This document shows, piece after piece, positions 23,927-35,420 of a DNA stretch of 64,000 bases. The notes under the pieces were generated by a model. That model worked only from the letters and a program-made list of their open reading frames with translations. It had not been told where the DNA came from and searched no databases. Positions within the stretch are counted from its first letter, which is position 1. Each line of letters begins with the position of its first letter. Location: positions 9,270,842 to 9,334,841 of the forward strand of contig CM041197.1 in assembly GCA_023078555.1 (NCBI GenBank). Reading direction: 5' to 3'. A program made the translations under genes and the position numbers. The DNA is from Ulva prolifera. Lineage: Eukaryota > Chlorophyta > Ulvophyceae > Ulvales > Ulvaceae.

Positions 23927-24446
23927 ATGCAAGAGGTGCGGGCGTCCATCACATTGTGCATGCAATAGAGAACTCGTCACTCGCGGAGCGTGAAAGGACA
24001 CCACAACCCTTCACAGATGTCATCATATAGGTAGCTCTGAAAGTTGAGATGATGTGCGAAGGCTGTGCTGGCGCAGTCAAAAATGTCCTGTCAAAGACAG
24101 CAGGTGCGAATCAGAGGATCAGCATCGCAGCACGCCTGGAGTTTGCGCTGGGTCTCCCGGAACTGGCACATAGCACTGCAATGACAGGCCTTAGTTGTTG
24201 ATGTCAGATGCATCATTGTCGTCGAGTAAAGCGGCCGATTTCGTATGCGTTTACTGCCAGGACAATCCCGGTGTCGTACGTCTTCGGTACACACCACACT
24301 GTTACGTGACGGCGTATTCTGCAGGAGTGGAGTCATACGAAGTGGATGTATCCCAGAAAAAGGTGATCGTCAAGGGAAACTTCGACACACAGGAGTGTGT
24401 TGACAAGCTCAATAAGAGCGGGAAGAAAACACAGCTTTGGAACTAG
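23927..24446 (+). CDS. ATX1: ATX1-type copper chaperone
   Basis: A small cytosolic HMA-domain protein that hands Cu(I) to secretory-pathway P-type ATPases. Exons 23927-23935, 24031-24103 and 24325-24446 give 67 residues (yeast Atx1 is 73). The first exon is nine nucleotides, MQE. The metal site is MMCEGC (MxCxxC) near residues 10-15, in the usual loop after VALKVE. GAVKNVLSKTAGVESYEVDV matches the first helix and beta strand, and the end KKTQLWN carries the lysines used for partner docking. The two introns begin gtgcgg and gtgcga. The mini-exon start is supported by phase and by resemblance to other ATX1 starts (M..x..VLKV), but an upstream alternative is possible. No transit peptide is present. 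A stand-alone HMA protein for another metal is possible, but length and motif favour ATX1. Confidence 0.85.
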
Positions 24447-25875
24447 TTAGCCCGAGTAGGATGAAGTAGGATTAAGAAACGCTCTGTAGGTGTATGTATT
24501 CATCCTGAGACAGGAGTTCACGGCTGATTCATGGTCTTTACAGCACTGATGATTACATCGAATTGGTGGCATTGCAAAGCCATGGCAGCTGCTATGTGAC
24601 ATCTTTCGCATGCATACCAGCTAGAGTATAGTGTGGAGCAGGTGTAACTTATTACAACGGCGAGCAGGCATTCGCGAGCGGATGTTCTCAGCCTTTGCTG
24701 AAGCTGTGTTCTGACACTTCGCGTCCACCCTGTCACTTCCTGTCAGCTTTGCTTTGTTGCAGTAGGTGAACGGCAATGCTATGACGAAGTCATAACCATC
24801 TCGTGAGGGAACCTCCGGCGAGACGGTATGACAGGTGGTGCAGCTGCACCCTTGATCCCCCCGACACCGCTCTACGTGGCCAAGCTTAAGCAGCAACATA
24901 TTATCGACGTGTCGGTCACCAAGATGCATCTTATATTGCTCTTTGCTGAGATCTATATGCATGGAAGCCCTGCTGAGGATTGGTTTCGCTGCCCGAACGG
25001 TGTGATAAGTTTGCGCGGCGACCCGGTCAGCACTTGCCACCACAGCTGTGCACTGCGTACTCTATGCTGCGGCAGACCAAACTCTGACCGTGATCACGCA
25101 TGATCGTGGCCTCCAGATCACCGTGCGCAAGGATTGCAACATGCACTGTTAGTACACACACAACCACTCAAACATTCAGACAGTTGAATACATGTATCAC
25201 ATCATAGCGTTTCAGCTTTCTCCCGTAGGTGTTCTGTCAGTGGTCGTCAAATCAATGTGCTCGACGTCGCGGCCAGCACTTGAGCTTGAGTAACGGTGCA
25301 TCAATCCGACCCCGTGCAGTCATAGTCCGATGCGTTGACGGCTTCACCTCGACGCTATGTGCATCTCATCTCTCATACATTATCCTATGCATTATCTACC
25401 GGCAGAGCTTCTCAAGTAGATATCGCTGCGAGGTAACCCGTACCGCTCAGGACGACTTGCTCGCCAGCGTTCTCCAGAACCCAACGGTAGCCTTCAGTGT
25501 GGCTGCCATCTGCGTGAGTACTGCGTTTGGCATGGGCTTTCGGGCAACCCTTGAATTCTCCGTGGCTGACGTAGGTCTCTCCCACTAGGACCTACGTCAG
25601 CACCCAGCCGCCACGTGGCAGCATGCTTGGCACATTGGGCAGCCCATGCGAAAGAATGCCCATCGGTTGAGATTGCAATGAGGGCCATACAGTGACATGC
25701 AGAAGTTTCTGTTGGTTCAGAACCAGCATTTTGAAGTGCTGTGTCAGTGCACCAGCTCAGCCGGCTACGTCATCGTATTTGTCCTCGTCAACGTTCTCGT
25801 GAGAAACCAAAAGTCACATTCGACTCATTGCTAAACAACAAGATCGCATGCGAGCGTTTCGAGGCCCTGCGTGAT
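24447..25875. other. Region between ATX1 and bZIP genes; possible unresolved exons
   Basis: Two plus-strand segments look exon-like: 24840-24920 (PLYVAKLKQQHIID, followed by gtgtcg) and about 25030-25126 (VLYAAADQTLTVITHDRGLQIT, followed by gtgcgc). Their order and spacing faintly recall the start of RAD1-type checkpoint clamp proteins, but the rest was not found, so no gene is called. A perfect hairpin lies at 25565-25601. Confidence 0.3.
25565..25601. repeat. Perfect 13-bp inverted repeat (hairpin), 11-nt loop
   Basis: Arms are 25565-25577 (GCTGACGTAGGTC) and 25589-25601 (its exact reverse complement). It lies about 275 bp upstream of the bZIP start codon. Each arm contains TGACGT/ACGTCA, a typical bZIP-binding core. 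Confidence 0.75.
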
Positions 25876-28189
25876 ATGGACCGCTCGATTAGCGTCGATA
25901 GGTTCCTCTCTGGTGCGAGCCATGCGCTTCATCCGCGAGCTAAGCAACACCCGTCCTTTGCAAACTTTGAAATCACGCCATGAAAATCTCTCGCATGGAT
26001 TTGAAAGTAGGTTTTGTAGCCAACGTGCTTGTTGAAGTTTCTGTTATGTCACAGGCTTGCTGCGGAATTCAACACAGGAATCACTCTCCAAGATGGGTCT
26101 GGGCCGACGAACCGATTCTGAAGCCGCATTTCAGGTAAGTACACTCCTGTTTTTTTTGGGAATCTATCACGGCAGTGACCGTGTTGTTTCTTGCCCTCAC
26201 TCGACATGTCATCCAGGAGTTTCTCAAGCGCATCCCCAGTGCCAATGCACTTTCATCACAGAACGCAGATGAAGGTAAGCCAGCTATGTTCGCATCAGCA
26301 TCGAATACGTCGTTGTTTGGATTCGGAAGTGCCAACCTGGAGGGATCCGGGGTGCCTCGCGTTGCTTCCCTGGAAATGCTGCGATCCATAGTCGATCAAG
26401 AAAGCGAAAAATTGCAAACTCGAAACAATGCGGATACTGGCGCGCAACCGCAGCGACCTCAGGACCAGCATGTCGCTAGCCCGACAGCGCTACGGCAACC
26501 CCAGGCGCTGAACACCCAGCTGTTCCAGCCATCGGGCCAGGCGATGTCTACCGCAGCTCAAAGCCTTCCGCATAGTGCGTTTTCTGAAGCCCGTTACATG
26601 TGTATGTCTCGTGCTGAAGCAGCCGTACTCACGCTCGCGTTGTTCAGGTGACGCTGGCGGGCCAACAGTCAATCTGCCTGTGGCAGGCACTCATGGCATG
26701 GCAAATGTGTCGTTGCAAATGCCAGCAAATCTGCTCGCCTACCAGCAGCTGGCTCAAAATCAACAGTTGATCAGTGGCACCCTCCCGGGAACAGTCCCAG
26801 TCAGCTTTGACCAAATGGGACTCAAAATTCATCCGCAGCAGCATCAATCACAGCTGCAGCAGCAACAACAACAACAGCAGCCTCAGCCAACACAGTCGCA
26901 TAGTCAGCACGGATCTGGCAACGATGAACAGGAGAAACTGGAGCAGCGCAGAGCGAGGAGGTGTGCTCTTCTGGGCAATCGTGGCTTCCTTGGTGCCACG
27001 TGCACATCGTTTTCTGACATTTCCCATCTGAACCATCAACCACCAAGGCGGTGCATGGTCACTCGCAGTACGCACTCTCTGGGATCATGCAGGATGTTGA
27101 GCAATCGGGAATCCGCACGACGTTCCCGCAAGCGAAAGCAGGAGCAGCTGCAGGAGCTAGAGGCACAGATCAAGCAGCTGCAGGACAAGAACGACAGCCT
27201 CGAGCAGCAGTGCCAGGCAGCTGCGGACCACGTCGGCGTTGTGAACAACGAAAAGCAGCGCCTCGAGAACGAGAACCACCACCTGAATGGCATCCTGACT
27301 GCCCTCCAGGTGCGGCCTGCCTGCAGCTGCGCATCCCAGCTGCCTTGCTCACAAGAGCGTGTGCATATGTACGCACCATCTGGACACAAGAGCGTGTGCA
27401 TATGTAAAAAATATCTGCCCATGCAACATGTTCTGTGCAGAGGAGTACTGCTTGCTGCGCTCGGGTCGGGTGGGCACTGCCTGGCAGCTAGGCGTGGCTG
27501 TGTAAACGCCACTAGCCCGACATTGACACTCCCACAGCGCTGTCCTCCTGTGTGTGAAAGTAGCGCTCTATCCCCACGTATCACACTTGCCATGCTGCGA
27601 TTCTAGCTGGCGGCAGCGACCTCTCTGAACACTTGCACGTGTTTCGTATTGTCAACAGCGCGATCTCCTCACCACCGTGTGCCTCGTAAGTCGCACTCAC
27701 CCAGGCAGCGACATGCAGAAGAGTCTGGGCATGGATCAGCTCAAGGCCCACCTCCCGCCCGCCCTCGGGGGCACGAGCCTCCAGCCCGTCACGCCGGCCG
27801 GCACCTCGGCCCTCGCCACTGCACCCGCCGCACAACCCGCAGTGGCCGCCCCTGTGGCCGCTGCCGCCGCTACACCTGCCGAGGCGGCCGCGGAGCCCGC
27901 CGCAGCGGAGGTCAAGGCCGAGGAGGCCCCGAAGCAGGCGGAGGCTGCCACGGAGGCACCCGCGGCGGCCCCCCGGGCGTCGTCGGAGAAGGCCGCGGCG
28001 GTCGCTGGCGAGGCACCGCATGGCACGAAGCGCGCCGCCAGCGAGTCCCCGGCGCACACGTCGGCAGACGACGGCGGCGCTGAGGCCGGCGCGAAGGCCG
28101 CGCGCACCGACAGCGAGCCCGCGGCCGAGGACGGCGACAAAGCGAAGCCAAAAGCCGCCGGGGCGGAGGCGGACAAAGAGGCTCGGTAA
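25876..28189 (+). CDS. bZIP transcription factor
   Basis: Nuclear DNA-binding factor. Exons 25876-25912, 26055-26134, 26217-26574, 26648-26960, 27093-27309 and 27659-28189 join in phase to 511 residues. The N-terminal part (MDRSISVDRFL ... SEAAFQEFLKRIPS) resembles N termini of plant bZIP factors. A Gln-rich tract (about eight consecutive Q within QHQSQLQQQQ...) lies before the basic region. The basic region reads RRMLSNRESARRSRKRKQ with the invariant N-x7-R. A leucine zipper with heptads LQELEAQIKQLQDKNDSLEQQ follows. The C-terminal exon is very GC-rich and encodes an Ala-, Pro- and Glu-rich disordered tail ending DKEAR. Residues before and after the bZIP are probably activation or interaction regions. 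Target sites cannot be read from the protein; ACGT-core elements are expected for this family. GC content climbs sharply from exon 4 to exon 6. Confidence 0.9.
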
Positions 28190-29905
28190 CGGCAGGGCCG
28201 TAAGGTAAGGTCGAGGGGGGACTCTGCACACGTGGAGCGGCGCCGTGGGCGCAGACCGCAGTCTTGTGACTTGTGGGCTCGCTCACTACGTGCGTGTATG
28301 AGGCGGGCAGAGGCTGCGTGGGCGCCCGTCTGCGGCCCACAACCCCGCCGCAGTGCGCCAGATCTGCGTCAGCGTGGAGCGACGTGTAGACCCACAACGT
28401 GAGATGTCCGTGTGCCGACGCGCGCAGGGGCTGTGCTCTGCGGGCGGAGCCCCGCCTCGGTCCGTGCCGTTTGTGTGCTCTGCGTTCCCCAGGCCGTGGT
28501 GGAGTCCCATGGCCACCTTGTGCGTGGTGTGCCGCGGTGCGACGCGCCTTGTGGGAACGCTGTGGCAGGGCTAGCCGCTGTGCATGTGTGTGTGCCAAGA
28601 TCTGGGGCGAGAGTGAGGCCCGGGCCGTGGGTGGCAGGCCGAGCCTCGTCGTGTAGAGCCAGGGAGCTTCACCATGAGAGATAAGTATCCGTGCCTGCGG
28701 ACCGGCGTGACCACGGGGGTGCCGTGTAGCTGCTGTCCTGCTGCAGCGGCACGCGGCGGAGGCCCCCCCAGAGGCGCCCCCGCAGAGGCGCGGAGCCGAA
28801 ATATAGAGGCCAGGCAGCGCCAAATCCGTGTGATCGCACCGGCGTGAGTGACGTGGCGAATGGTAGCATCGAGCTTAACAGATCCGTCTGCGAATGCTTG
28901 TGGCCGGGGCGCATCCGCTCCGGTGTTAGGGAGCGTGGCCTTGAGCATGCGTGCTGGAGGCTCGAGGCGGAAGAGATGAAGTTGTACGGTGTAATTTGAG
29001 GCCGAAGCGGTTCCGCCACGTGCATGGGCGAGCATGTCAGGCCGTGTGGTCACACATGGTGCGTGTGCGTGTGGCCACCGCAATGCATACGTTCGTGTCG
29101 GTCTTTCGCACATGAGTCATGTGACCTCACCGTTCCACTGCCGGCTGCTCATGGGGCCTCAGACGTTCTTGCAGACTGCATGGCATGCATGCTGGACGCT
29201 GATGAACTCATGTGAGTGGTGCCGTTGTGTGACAGTCACGCTCTTGGCGTGTTGTGGGGCCATAGCACCTCACCACACCCTGGATTGAGCCGAGTTCCTC
29301 AGCATGTTCTGCACGGCATCTGCACGGAAGCGTTCATATGCCCCTCGGCGACTGTAGCAAGATGCCCATATGCATGCGGGGCTCTACAAACCGACAATTG
29401 TTCCGCTTGATGAATCACGGTTGATCAAAAACATTGCTGCCCAGGCCAGGGAAATGAATCGGGTTTCGCCGCTGGAAATGACGTGTCCAAGCAGACAACG
29501 GCAGGGCAAGGGACGAGAGTCTGAGTCCTCAGCAGAGTAGCACCGGTGACGATAGACAAATTCAGTGGGTGATTCCGCCGGAACAACGCGCTCCTGTAGA
29601 GCTCTGGACGCAGATGTCCGACGTGTGCGGAGCTTGTGCCGGAAGTCATGCAGCGCTGTTCAGTCCCTACAGCCTGCTGAGTTTCAACAGCAGGGCTGAG
29701 GCCTGCTGTGTGCGCTGTGTGTGCTGTGTGTGCTGTGACAGTTGTTCCGTGGTGTGCTTGCCATGAGCCCTCCCGGAACAGTGCGTGGACCGGATTATGT
29801 AGCAAATCAGGACCGCGAGCGCGGGGCGACCCGCGCCGCTTGGTCAGCAACTTTGCATGGCGCATCGGCCACCGTTCGCACGGTGTGACGTGTGTGCCAC
29901 ATGCT

Positions 29906-30072
29906 GAGCTGCACAGCCTGAAACTGAGGACCCGATCCCTGCTGGCCCCCTCATGGAGCCCCCCGGGCCGCCCGCCGGCGCCGTCACCGGCGCGGGGGGC
30001 CTTGGCAAGAGCAGCTCCGTCGGCCGCCTGCAGCGTGCCTTCATGCCCGGCGGCATCCTCCCGGAGAGCTAG
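29906..30072 (+). CDS. Possible terminal exon of an unidentified gene
   Basis: After an AG the frame reads EDPIPAGPL, then a Gly/Pro-rich stretch, then GKSSSVGRLQRAFMPGGILPES and a TAG at 30070-30072. Codon choice is G/C-ending as in nearby confirmed 3' exons. No family is recognised and no upstream exon was found, so this may be chance in GC-rich DNA. Confidence 0.2.
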
Positions 30073-30952
30073 GCCCCCCCCGGACGTGACCTTGGGCCCC
30101 CCACCCTTCGGCCTCATGCAGACAGCTTCGGCCTGTGCCGGCTTGCGCATCCGTCCAGCTACCTCTCGGTACCATCGCACCCACCGAGAACGATAAAACT
30201 TCGCTTCGGGGAAAAGCCGCTCGGAAGGTTATATTGATGAGGGGTCGCATGTGCAGTGGACACAAGGAGCAGCTTGTATCATATGCATGAATCGCCACAG
30301 CAGGGGGTGCGCCCCAGATCGGCTGGCCCGCATGGGTCTGCTTGACCTCGTGGCGGTGCTCCGCCGGGGCGGGACATGCCTGCTAAATTTCCAGCGAGTG
30401 GCTCGGCGGGGGGCGGGGGGGGGCAAGCGCTGTGACGCCAAGCCCGCAACCGGGACATTCGTATGAATGAACGCGGTGGTGTCGCTTGGCAAGGCGCTGG
30501 TACAGGCCGTACGGGCGATGAAACACGCGGTTTTTACGCTCGTGTGTGATTGGCGTACCCGCATGCAGCAGCGTGCTCAGCAACACGAGCCACGCCCTCC
30601 AGCTGTGCAAGCGCTTCACTGCTTTCACTCGGCGGCGGCGGCCCCTCGCTAAAGGCGCGTCAGCTCGGAGGGCATCACGACCCGCCCGGGTGCCCCACCT
30701 GTTCAGGCCTTGCGGGTGGAGGTTGGAGTCTTGGTGTCAACGAGGCAGGCAGATCCAAGGGGAGAGGGGAAGCCCCTTAAGGATTCGACATGGCGCGATA
30801 GTGGCCCGGACAGGGGCGGCTCTCGGCGTCTCTGCTGCGGCAGCGGCTGGTCGGTCTTCATGTTTCCTCATCAGGTTGTTTGCAGCGAGCCAGGAGCGGA
30901 CGGTCATGGGCTGCTAGCGCGCTAGCCGGGTGAGGCGCTGCTGCTGGGTGAC

Positions 30953-30981
30953 GGGGGGGGGGGGGGGGGGGGGGGGGGGGG
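30953..30981. repeat. Poly-G run (29 G)
   Basis: Uninterrupted G run in the unresolved GC-rich region. By analogy with the other runs it could mark a minus-strand transcript, where the sense strand would be C. That is inference. Confidence 0.9.
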
Positions 30982-31557
30982 TCAAGCATGCCTGCTGGGG
31001 TGAAGTATAGATCCTAGACCGTCGCAGCTAGGCCAGTCGGTAGGTTCTCAGGGCCTGGTCGCTGCTCTGCGGCTCAGCGAGGCAAGGGACACGCAGGGTG
31101 CCAAGAGTGTAGCTTGCAGAGGCGCCTAGCAACGCCCGCCATTGCCTTCGGCGATGACATCTATGTACCATTGTGCCGGACATAGGACATGTGGAATGCG
31201 CAGCCTGGGTAACTGAGGAATGCAAGGGCTGCATGTGGCCACCGGCGTGTCATGGATGAGCGATGACCGGGCCAGACAGCCACACTGCACTTCATGCTAT
31301 GCAGAACATGTGTGCAGGGAATTGCCAGTCTGAGGTCCACTGGGTGCTGCATGCACAACGGAGCGGCCTTGAACGTGCAACACTCGATTCTGCGTGCGCT
31401 TTGGGGAATCGAAACGGCCGTACGTGACCACCTCGCTTAGCACAGGAGGAGGCCCTGTGAGTTGCGTACGGTCGTCTGAGGGGGGTTTCCAGGTGGTTTA
31501 CCCCTTCGGCATATGTGGTCCCGTTAATTCGGAGTTGTCAATGTCCAATAGGATACG

Positions 31558-31594
31558 GCTCAGTAAATTTAGATTTACTTTACTTTACTTTACA
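31558..31594 (-). repeat. Dispersed AAAGT/TCTA element, copy C (inverted)
   Basis: On the minus strand it begins TGTAAAGTAAAGTAAAGTAA and ends TTTACTGAGC. It has one more AAAGT unit than copy A. It sits just upstream of the 64-bp tandem repeat. Confidence 0.7.
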
Positions 31595-31626
31595 CGGAAC
31601 ACGGCTGTTGGTGAGAGTCCTCTTTG

Positions 31627-31815
31627 CTGCAGCTGAATGCAGGTTCTCTACGGTTGACAGTGCTGCTTCACTGAGACACCGACTAAGAGGCTGCAGCTGA
31701 ATGCAGGTTCTCTACGGTTGACGGTGCTGCTTCACTGAGACACCGACTAAGAGGCTGCAGCTGAATGGAGGTTCTCTACGGTTGACGGTGCTGCTTCACT
31801 GAGACACCGACTAAA
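31627..31815. repeat. Tandem repeat, 3 copies of 64 bp
   Basis: Copies begin at 31627, 31691 and 31755, each starting CTGCAGCTGAATG. They differ at only a few positions (for example GTTGACAGTG in copy 1 and GTTGACGGTG in copies 2 and 3; the third copy has GGAGG for GCAGG). The period is not a multiple of 3, so this is not a protein repeat. It lies about 260 bp upstream of the nuclease-kinase start codon. Confidence 0.92.
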
Positions 31816-32073
31816 ACAGCCTGATGGCTCTTGAGCATCGCTTCTATTGAAGGTGCGGAGGTGTTGACATGCCCAGATAGGAAGCATCATGTCCGCGAAG
31901 ATCGCCTCATGAACTACAAACTGAGTTTGTGTATGTAATGAGCTGCACCGCATGCAGCGCGTCTTGCATTTCTTCTGCATTGCAGGCTGCGCTCATGACA
32001 TTGATGCAACGGAAATGCTAGACTCAAAACTCATATAATCTGAACTCAATCAGATGCTGTTTCCAAATCTCGA

Positions 32074-35000
32074 ATGGCTTCTACATTACCGCTCAAAGTG
32101 GCCGCATTAATACCGGAGCCCCTGTTCCTCGAAACCCCCTTCAGAAACTACCCTGATGATATAGCTGCCAGTAACGCTGCTCAGAGTAGCGGTGCTGGTG
32201 ACGTTGACTGGTCGTCCGTCACGTTCAAGCATGTTCAAGTAAATGCTCGTCACCTCGAAGCGCCAGAGGCTGAATCCAGGCCTCGACATCTGGACGTACA
32301 AGAATATGACTTAACTACTGTCGAATTTGCTAAGCACTACTGGCCAGTGCGAGGATTTTGGGTGTCAGGTGGGGTCCCGGGTCCCTGCACCGACGTGTGT
32401 CCTGTTGCTTTTCCGGCCCACAGTGTCTTCCGCCAACTGCGTTTCCGACGTGTCGGTGAACCCGACGGGAATCTGACTTGAGATTCTGAGGTTGAGGATA
32501 GCCGTGCTGTGTCAATGAAAAGTATACCTGCTGTTGTGCCTCACATCGCTTACACTGTGCAGCCACGAACGAGACATCATGGCGGAAGTGTGTAGCGGGA
32601 CAGTTCTGCATGTTTATGTTCAACAATGTGGCCAGGCTCCAAGACGGGGCATTGCGGGAAGAGGTTCCAAGCAGTGCATCTGCTTCCACGGCTGTGAGCG
32701 ACTTCACCCCGAAGCGAGTTCGTAGCAAGGTATGCACACTGCACGATGCAACCTTTCCAAATTATTGGTGAGTGTGGTTCGAACGTGTGTCCACATCGGG
32801 CAAGACTGGACTGCCAGACGTGGGGTTTGTGCAGCAGGTGTGTACATCAACCTTATGTAGGGCAGGCACGAACCTCAACTTGATGACCTGAGTCATTCTA
32901 GTGAATGCAGCGCTTGGTGGATGAACCTCAACATGAGTGTGGAGGCGAAACATACGATCGACCTATGGTATGCACCACATCAGGGCATGTGGGCGCTCGA
33001 CAATTCCCCAGGCCTGCTACAAAATTTGCACACCCCGAAGAGAGACAGACAAGCAACTGCCCCGAATCCCTGCTGACCATGTTTGGGGACAAGCGAGTTA
33101 AGCCAGATGCTGAATTTCAAAATCACATGAAAGGTTTTGGGCCGGCTACCTACTTCGCCATCGAGATGAAGTCTTGGAAAACCATAGGCCTGCTTCGCGG
33201 CTGCGTTCTTGACCCGGCTGAATCGCCAGCCCAATGTACGGAAAGACAGCGGCAACACATCACTGACCAGCTACAGCTGTGGGCATCAGCATGCGCCGAC
33301 GACTGCATTTCAGGGGCGATGAAGCAGCTGCTGAACCATATGCTGGTGAAAGGGGCGCCCGCAGGGCTGCTGATGGATGCAAAGTGGTACGTGTTTGTGA
33401 GGCTGCGACGGCGCAGCTCATTGACAGGCGAGGCCAGGTACCCCTCGTCACCTCCTTCTCCAGCTTCGGCAGAGCACAGCCAGTGCACGCATGGTCCGTG
33501 GGAGTGCGAATTCTATGTCGCCCACTGTTGTGACTCTTGGAAGGCGAACGACAAGCCCTCCGTGCTCGAATGTCTGCATGTCTTCTCGCAGGTGCGCTGT
33601 CCTGCCTGACTCCCTGTGTTTGCAGTGCAACCTGATGCATGTGGGCAGATGTGACCAGTGCCATGCATTCATGCCTCCTTGCCTGCTGCATGTACGTTTC
33701 GCCCGGGCCGAGCCTTCCTCAGTGCCAGTCCGTAATCCGACGACTTTGTGCAGTATGGACTGGATGCACCAGTCGATTGGGCAAATCTGAGGGCAAAGTT
33801 GATAGGCCGAGTCAGCAGCAACCAAGGGTGTGTCCCACCCTGAGAGTGATCCAATTGTCTCCCTGCAGCATAGCTGCTTTGCATCGTACCGATGGTCAGT
33901 CCCTCGTGTCTCCATGCAATGGAGGGGTAAACAGGTCAGGTCAGACTGTAGGAGGTACTGGGTGGGAAATGTACATGAGCAGTCCAGAGAATGCAGCGTG
34001 ATGTACTGCAGCATCGCTGTAGTTTTTGACATGTATCAGCACATGTCACATGACTGTGGTGACATGTATCACATGCACATGTATCAAATCTGCAAAGCTT
34101 GTCGTGATGCGCATGCATGTTGAGCTCTGGGCACCGGCATGCTCAGCGTTCACTGCTCACATTGCAGCGACGTCTCGCTTACAGGGACGTACCTGGAGCT
34201 GGGCAGAGGGGCTCAAGTGCATCCGAGCTGTACGCTTTGTCCGGCAGTGGCCCGACATGGAAGACTTGGGACGATAACATGCCCATTGACGAGACCGGCA
34301 TAGGGTTCTTGGTACGTCGGCAACAGTGACTACCATGCTTACAATTGACGACGTGCCCAGAAATGCTGCCCACATCAATGTCAATGTTCAATGATTCCCC
34401 TCTTGTGAAGCCAAGGCTTGTACTGAGGGTGGCACCCTTCCAGCAAGCACCGGCGCGTGTGCCATCAGTCCTCAAGGTTCCACTGTTTCGGTTCCAGCTG
34501 CATCCACCTGCAAGCCACACGAGTTGACGTTGCAGATTGCAAGAAACGACCAACATTCAGTCTGGCAGTATCAAAGCGCTGTGGCGGGGGAGCGGCATGT
34601 ATTGAAGACGGCCTTGCTAGATGACGCCCGTGACGCCTTGGTTCGAGAGGTTGAGGTGTACAACGCAGCAATACGGCTTCAGGGGGACGTGCTCCCCACG
34701 CTGCACAGGGCTGGGACATTTCACACGGTGCGTTTTGGCAACGATTCCATTGTTCGCACAGCTGGTGCTTTGTATATAGTGAAGCCAGTGTCCACGCATG
34801 GTGGCCCATTCACAATGAACTCCGATGGCCTGATGCCATTGAGCAAAACTCCACAATCAGGCAAGCATATCGAGAGCACTCGGCATGCACCTGCATAACT
34901 CTCATGGATCCCGACACAGCGTTGACAAACGTCACATTGGTCAGGTGTAGTAGGTACACGATCCACCACACAGTCGCCGTTATTGCAACACGCGTGCTCA

Positions 35001-35420
35001 GTCTGTTTATGTCTCTCTGTGTGCTCTTCAGTGTGCAACTTTGTGGCTTTTGCTGAGGCCGACTCTTCATGGGGTCACTCGGTCGCATCGATCTTTGTTG
35101 AGCCACTGATGCGATTGCAGAGGGCTGGTGAAGTCGCGATTTTGGAGCTTACAGAGCTCGAGAGCAAGGATGCAGTTGATCTTTGCAACACCCCAAATGC
35201 GCAAGACGCTGTGACTGAAGCCTTCCAAAGGCTGTGGAATGAGGGAGTCCTTCATGGCGATGTTGCAAAGAGAAACATAATCGTCAGACCTGATGGCAAA
35301 GGTGGCTTTTGTGTCAACCTGTTTGATTTTGGTAGGTCTCGCGTGTTCGACGGCCCCGTGCCCGAAGAATATCAGTATGTGGACAGCGACAAATTCGACG
35401 AACTTTTCCAGAGCCAGTGA
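32074..35420 (+). CDS. PD-(D/E)XK-like segment fused to a minimal protein kinase domain
   Basis: Modelled exons 32074-32368, 32563-32729, 32911-33591, 34168-34311, 34536-34727 and 35121-35420 join in phase to 592 residues. The N-terminal ~150 residues are unrecognised. Residues ~215-245 read DKRVKPDAEF...ATYFAIEMKSWKT: a PD followed 18 residues later by ExK, the spacing of PD-(D/E)XK nuclease cores. The C-terminal part is an atypical kinase: VLK (K453), a REVEVY helix glutamate (~467-469), catalytic loop HGDVAKRN (D540, N545) and DFGRS (D562). It ends 30 residues after DFG, so a normal activation loop and most of the C-lobe are absent. The glycine loop is not clear. Similar layouts occur in fungal FunK1-type kinases and in Crinkler-like effector families. 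Function is unknown. The exon 1 donor (gtgggg) and the start of exon 6 are the weakest joins. Confidence 0.7.

Larger units (their letters stand above)
28190..32073. other. GC-rich, poorly resolved region with repeats
   Basis: No complete gene is recognised. Overlapping GC-rich ORFs in all frames are expected by chance here. It contains a candidate isolated terminal exon (about 29906-30072), a 29-G run at 30953, a dispersed element copy at 31558 and a 64-bp tandem repeat from 31627. From about 31 kb the GC content drops again. Confidence 0.35.

Noticed and set aside
24840-25126. Possible RAD1-like checkpoint clamp gene
   Set aside because: Two short segments resemble the order in RAD1, but the downstream conserved parts could not be found in the next 700 bp.
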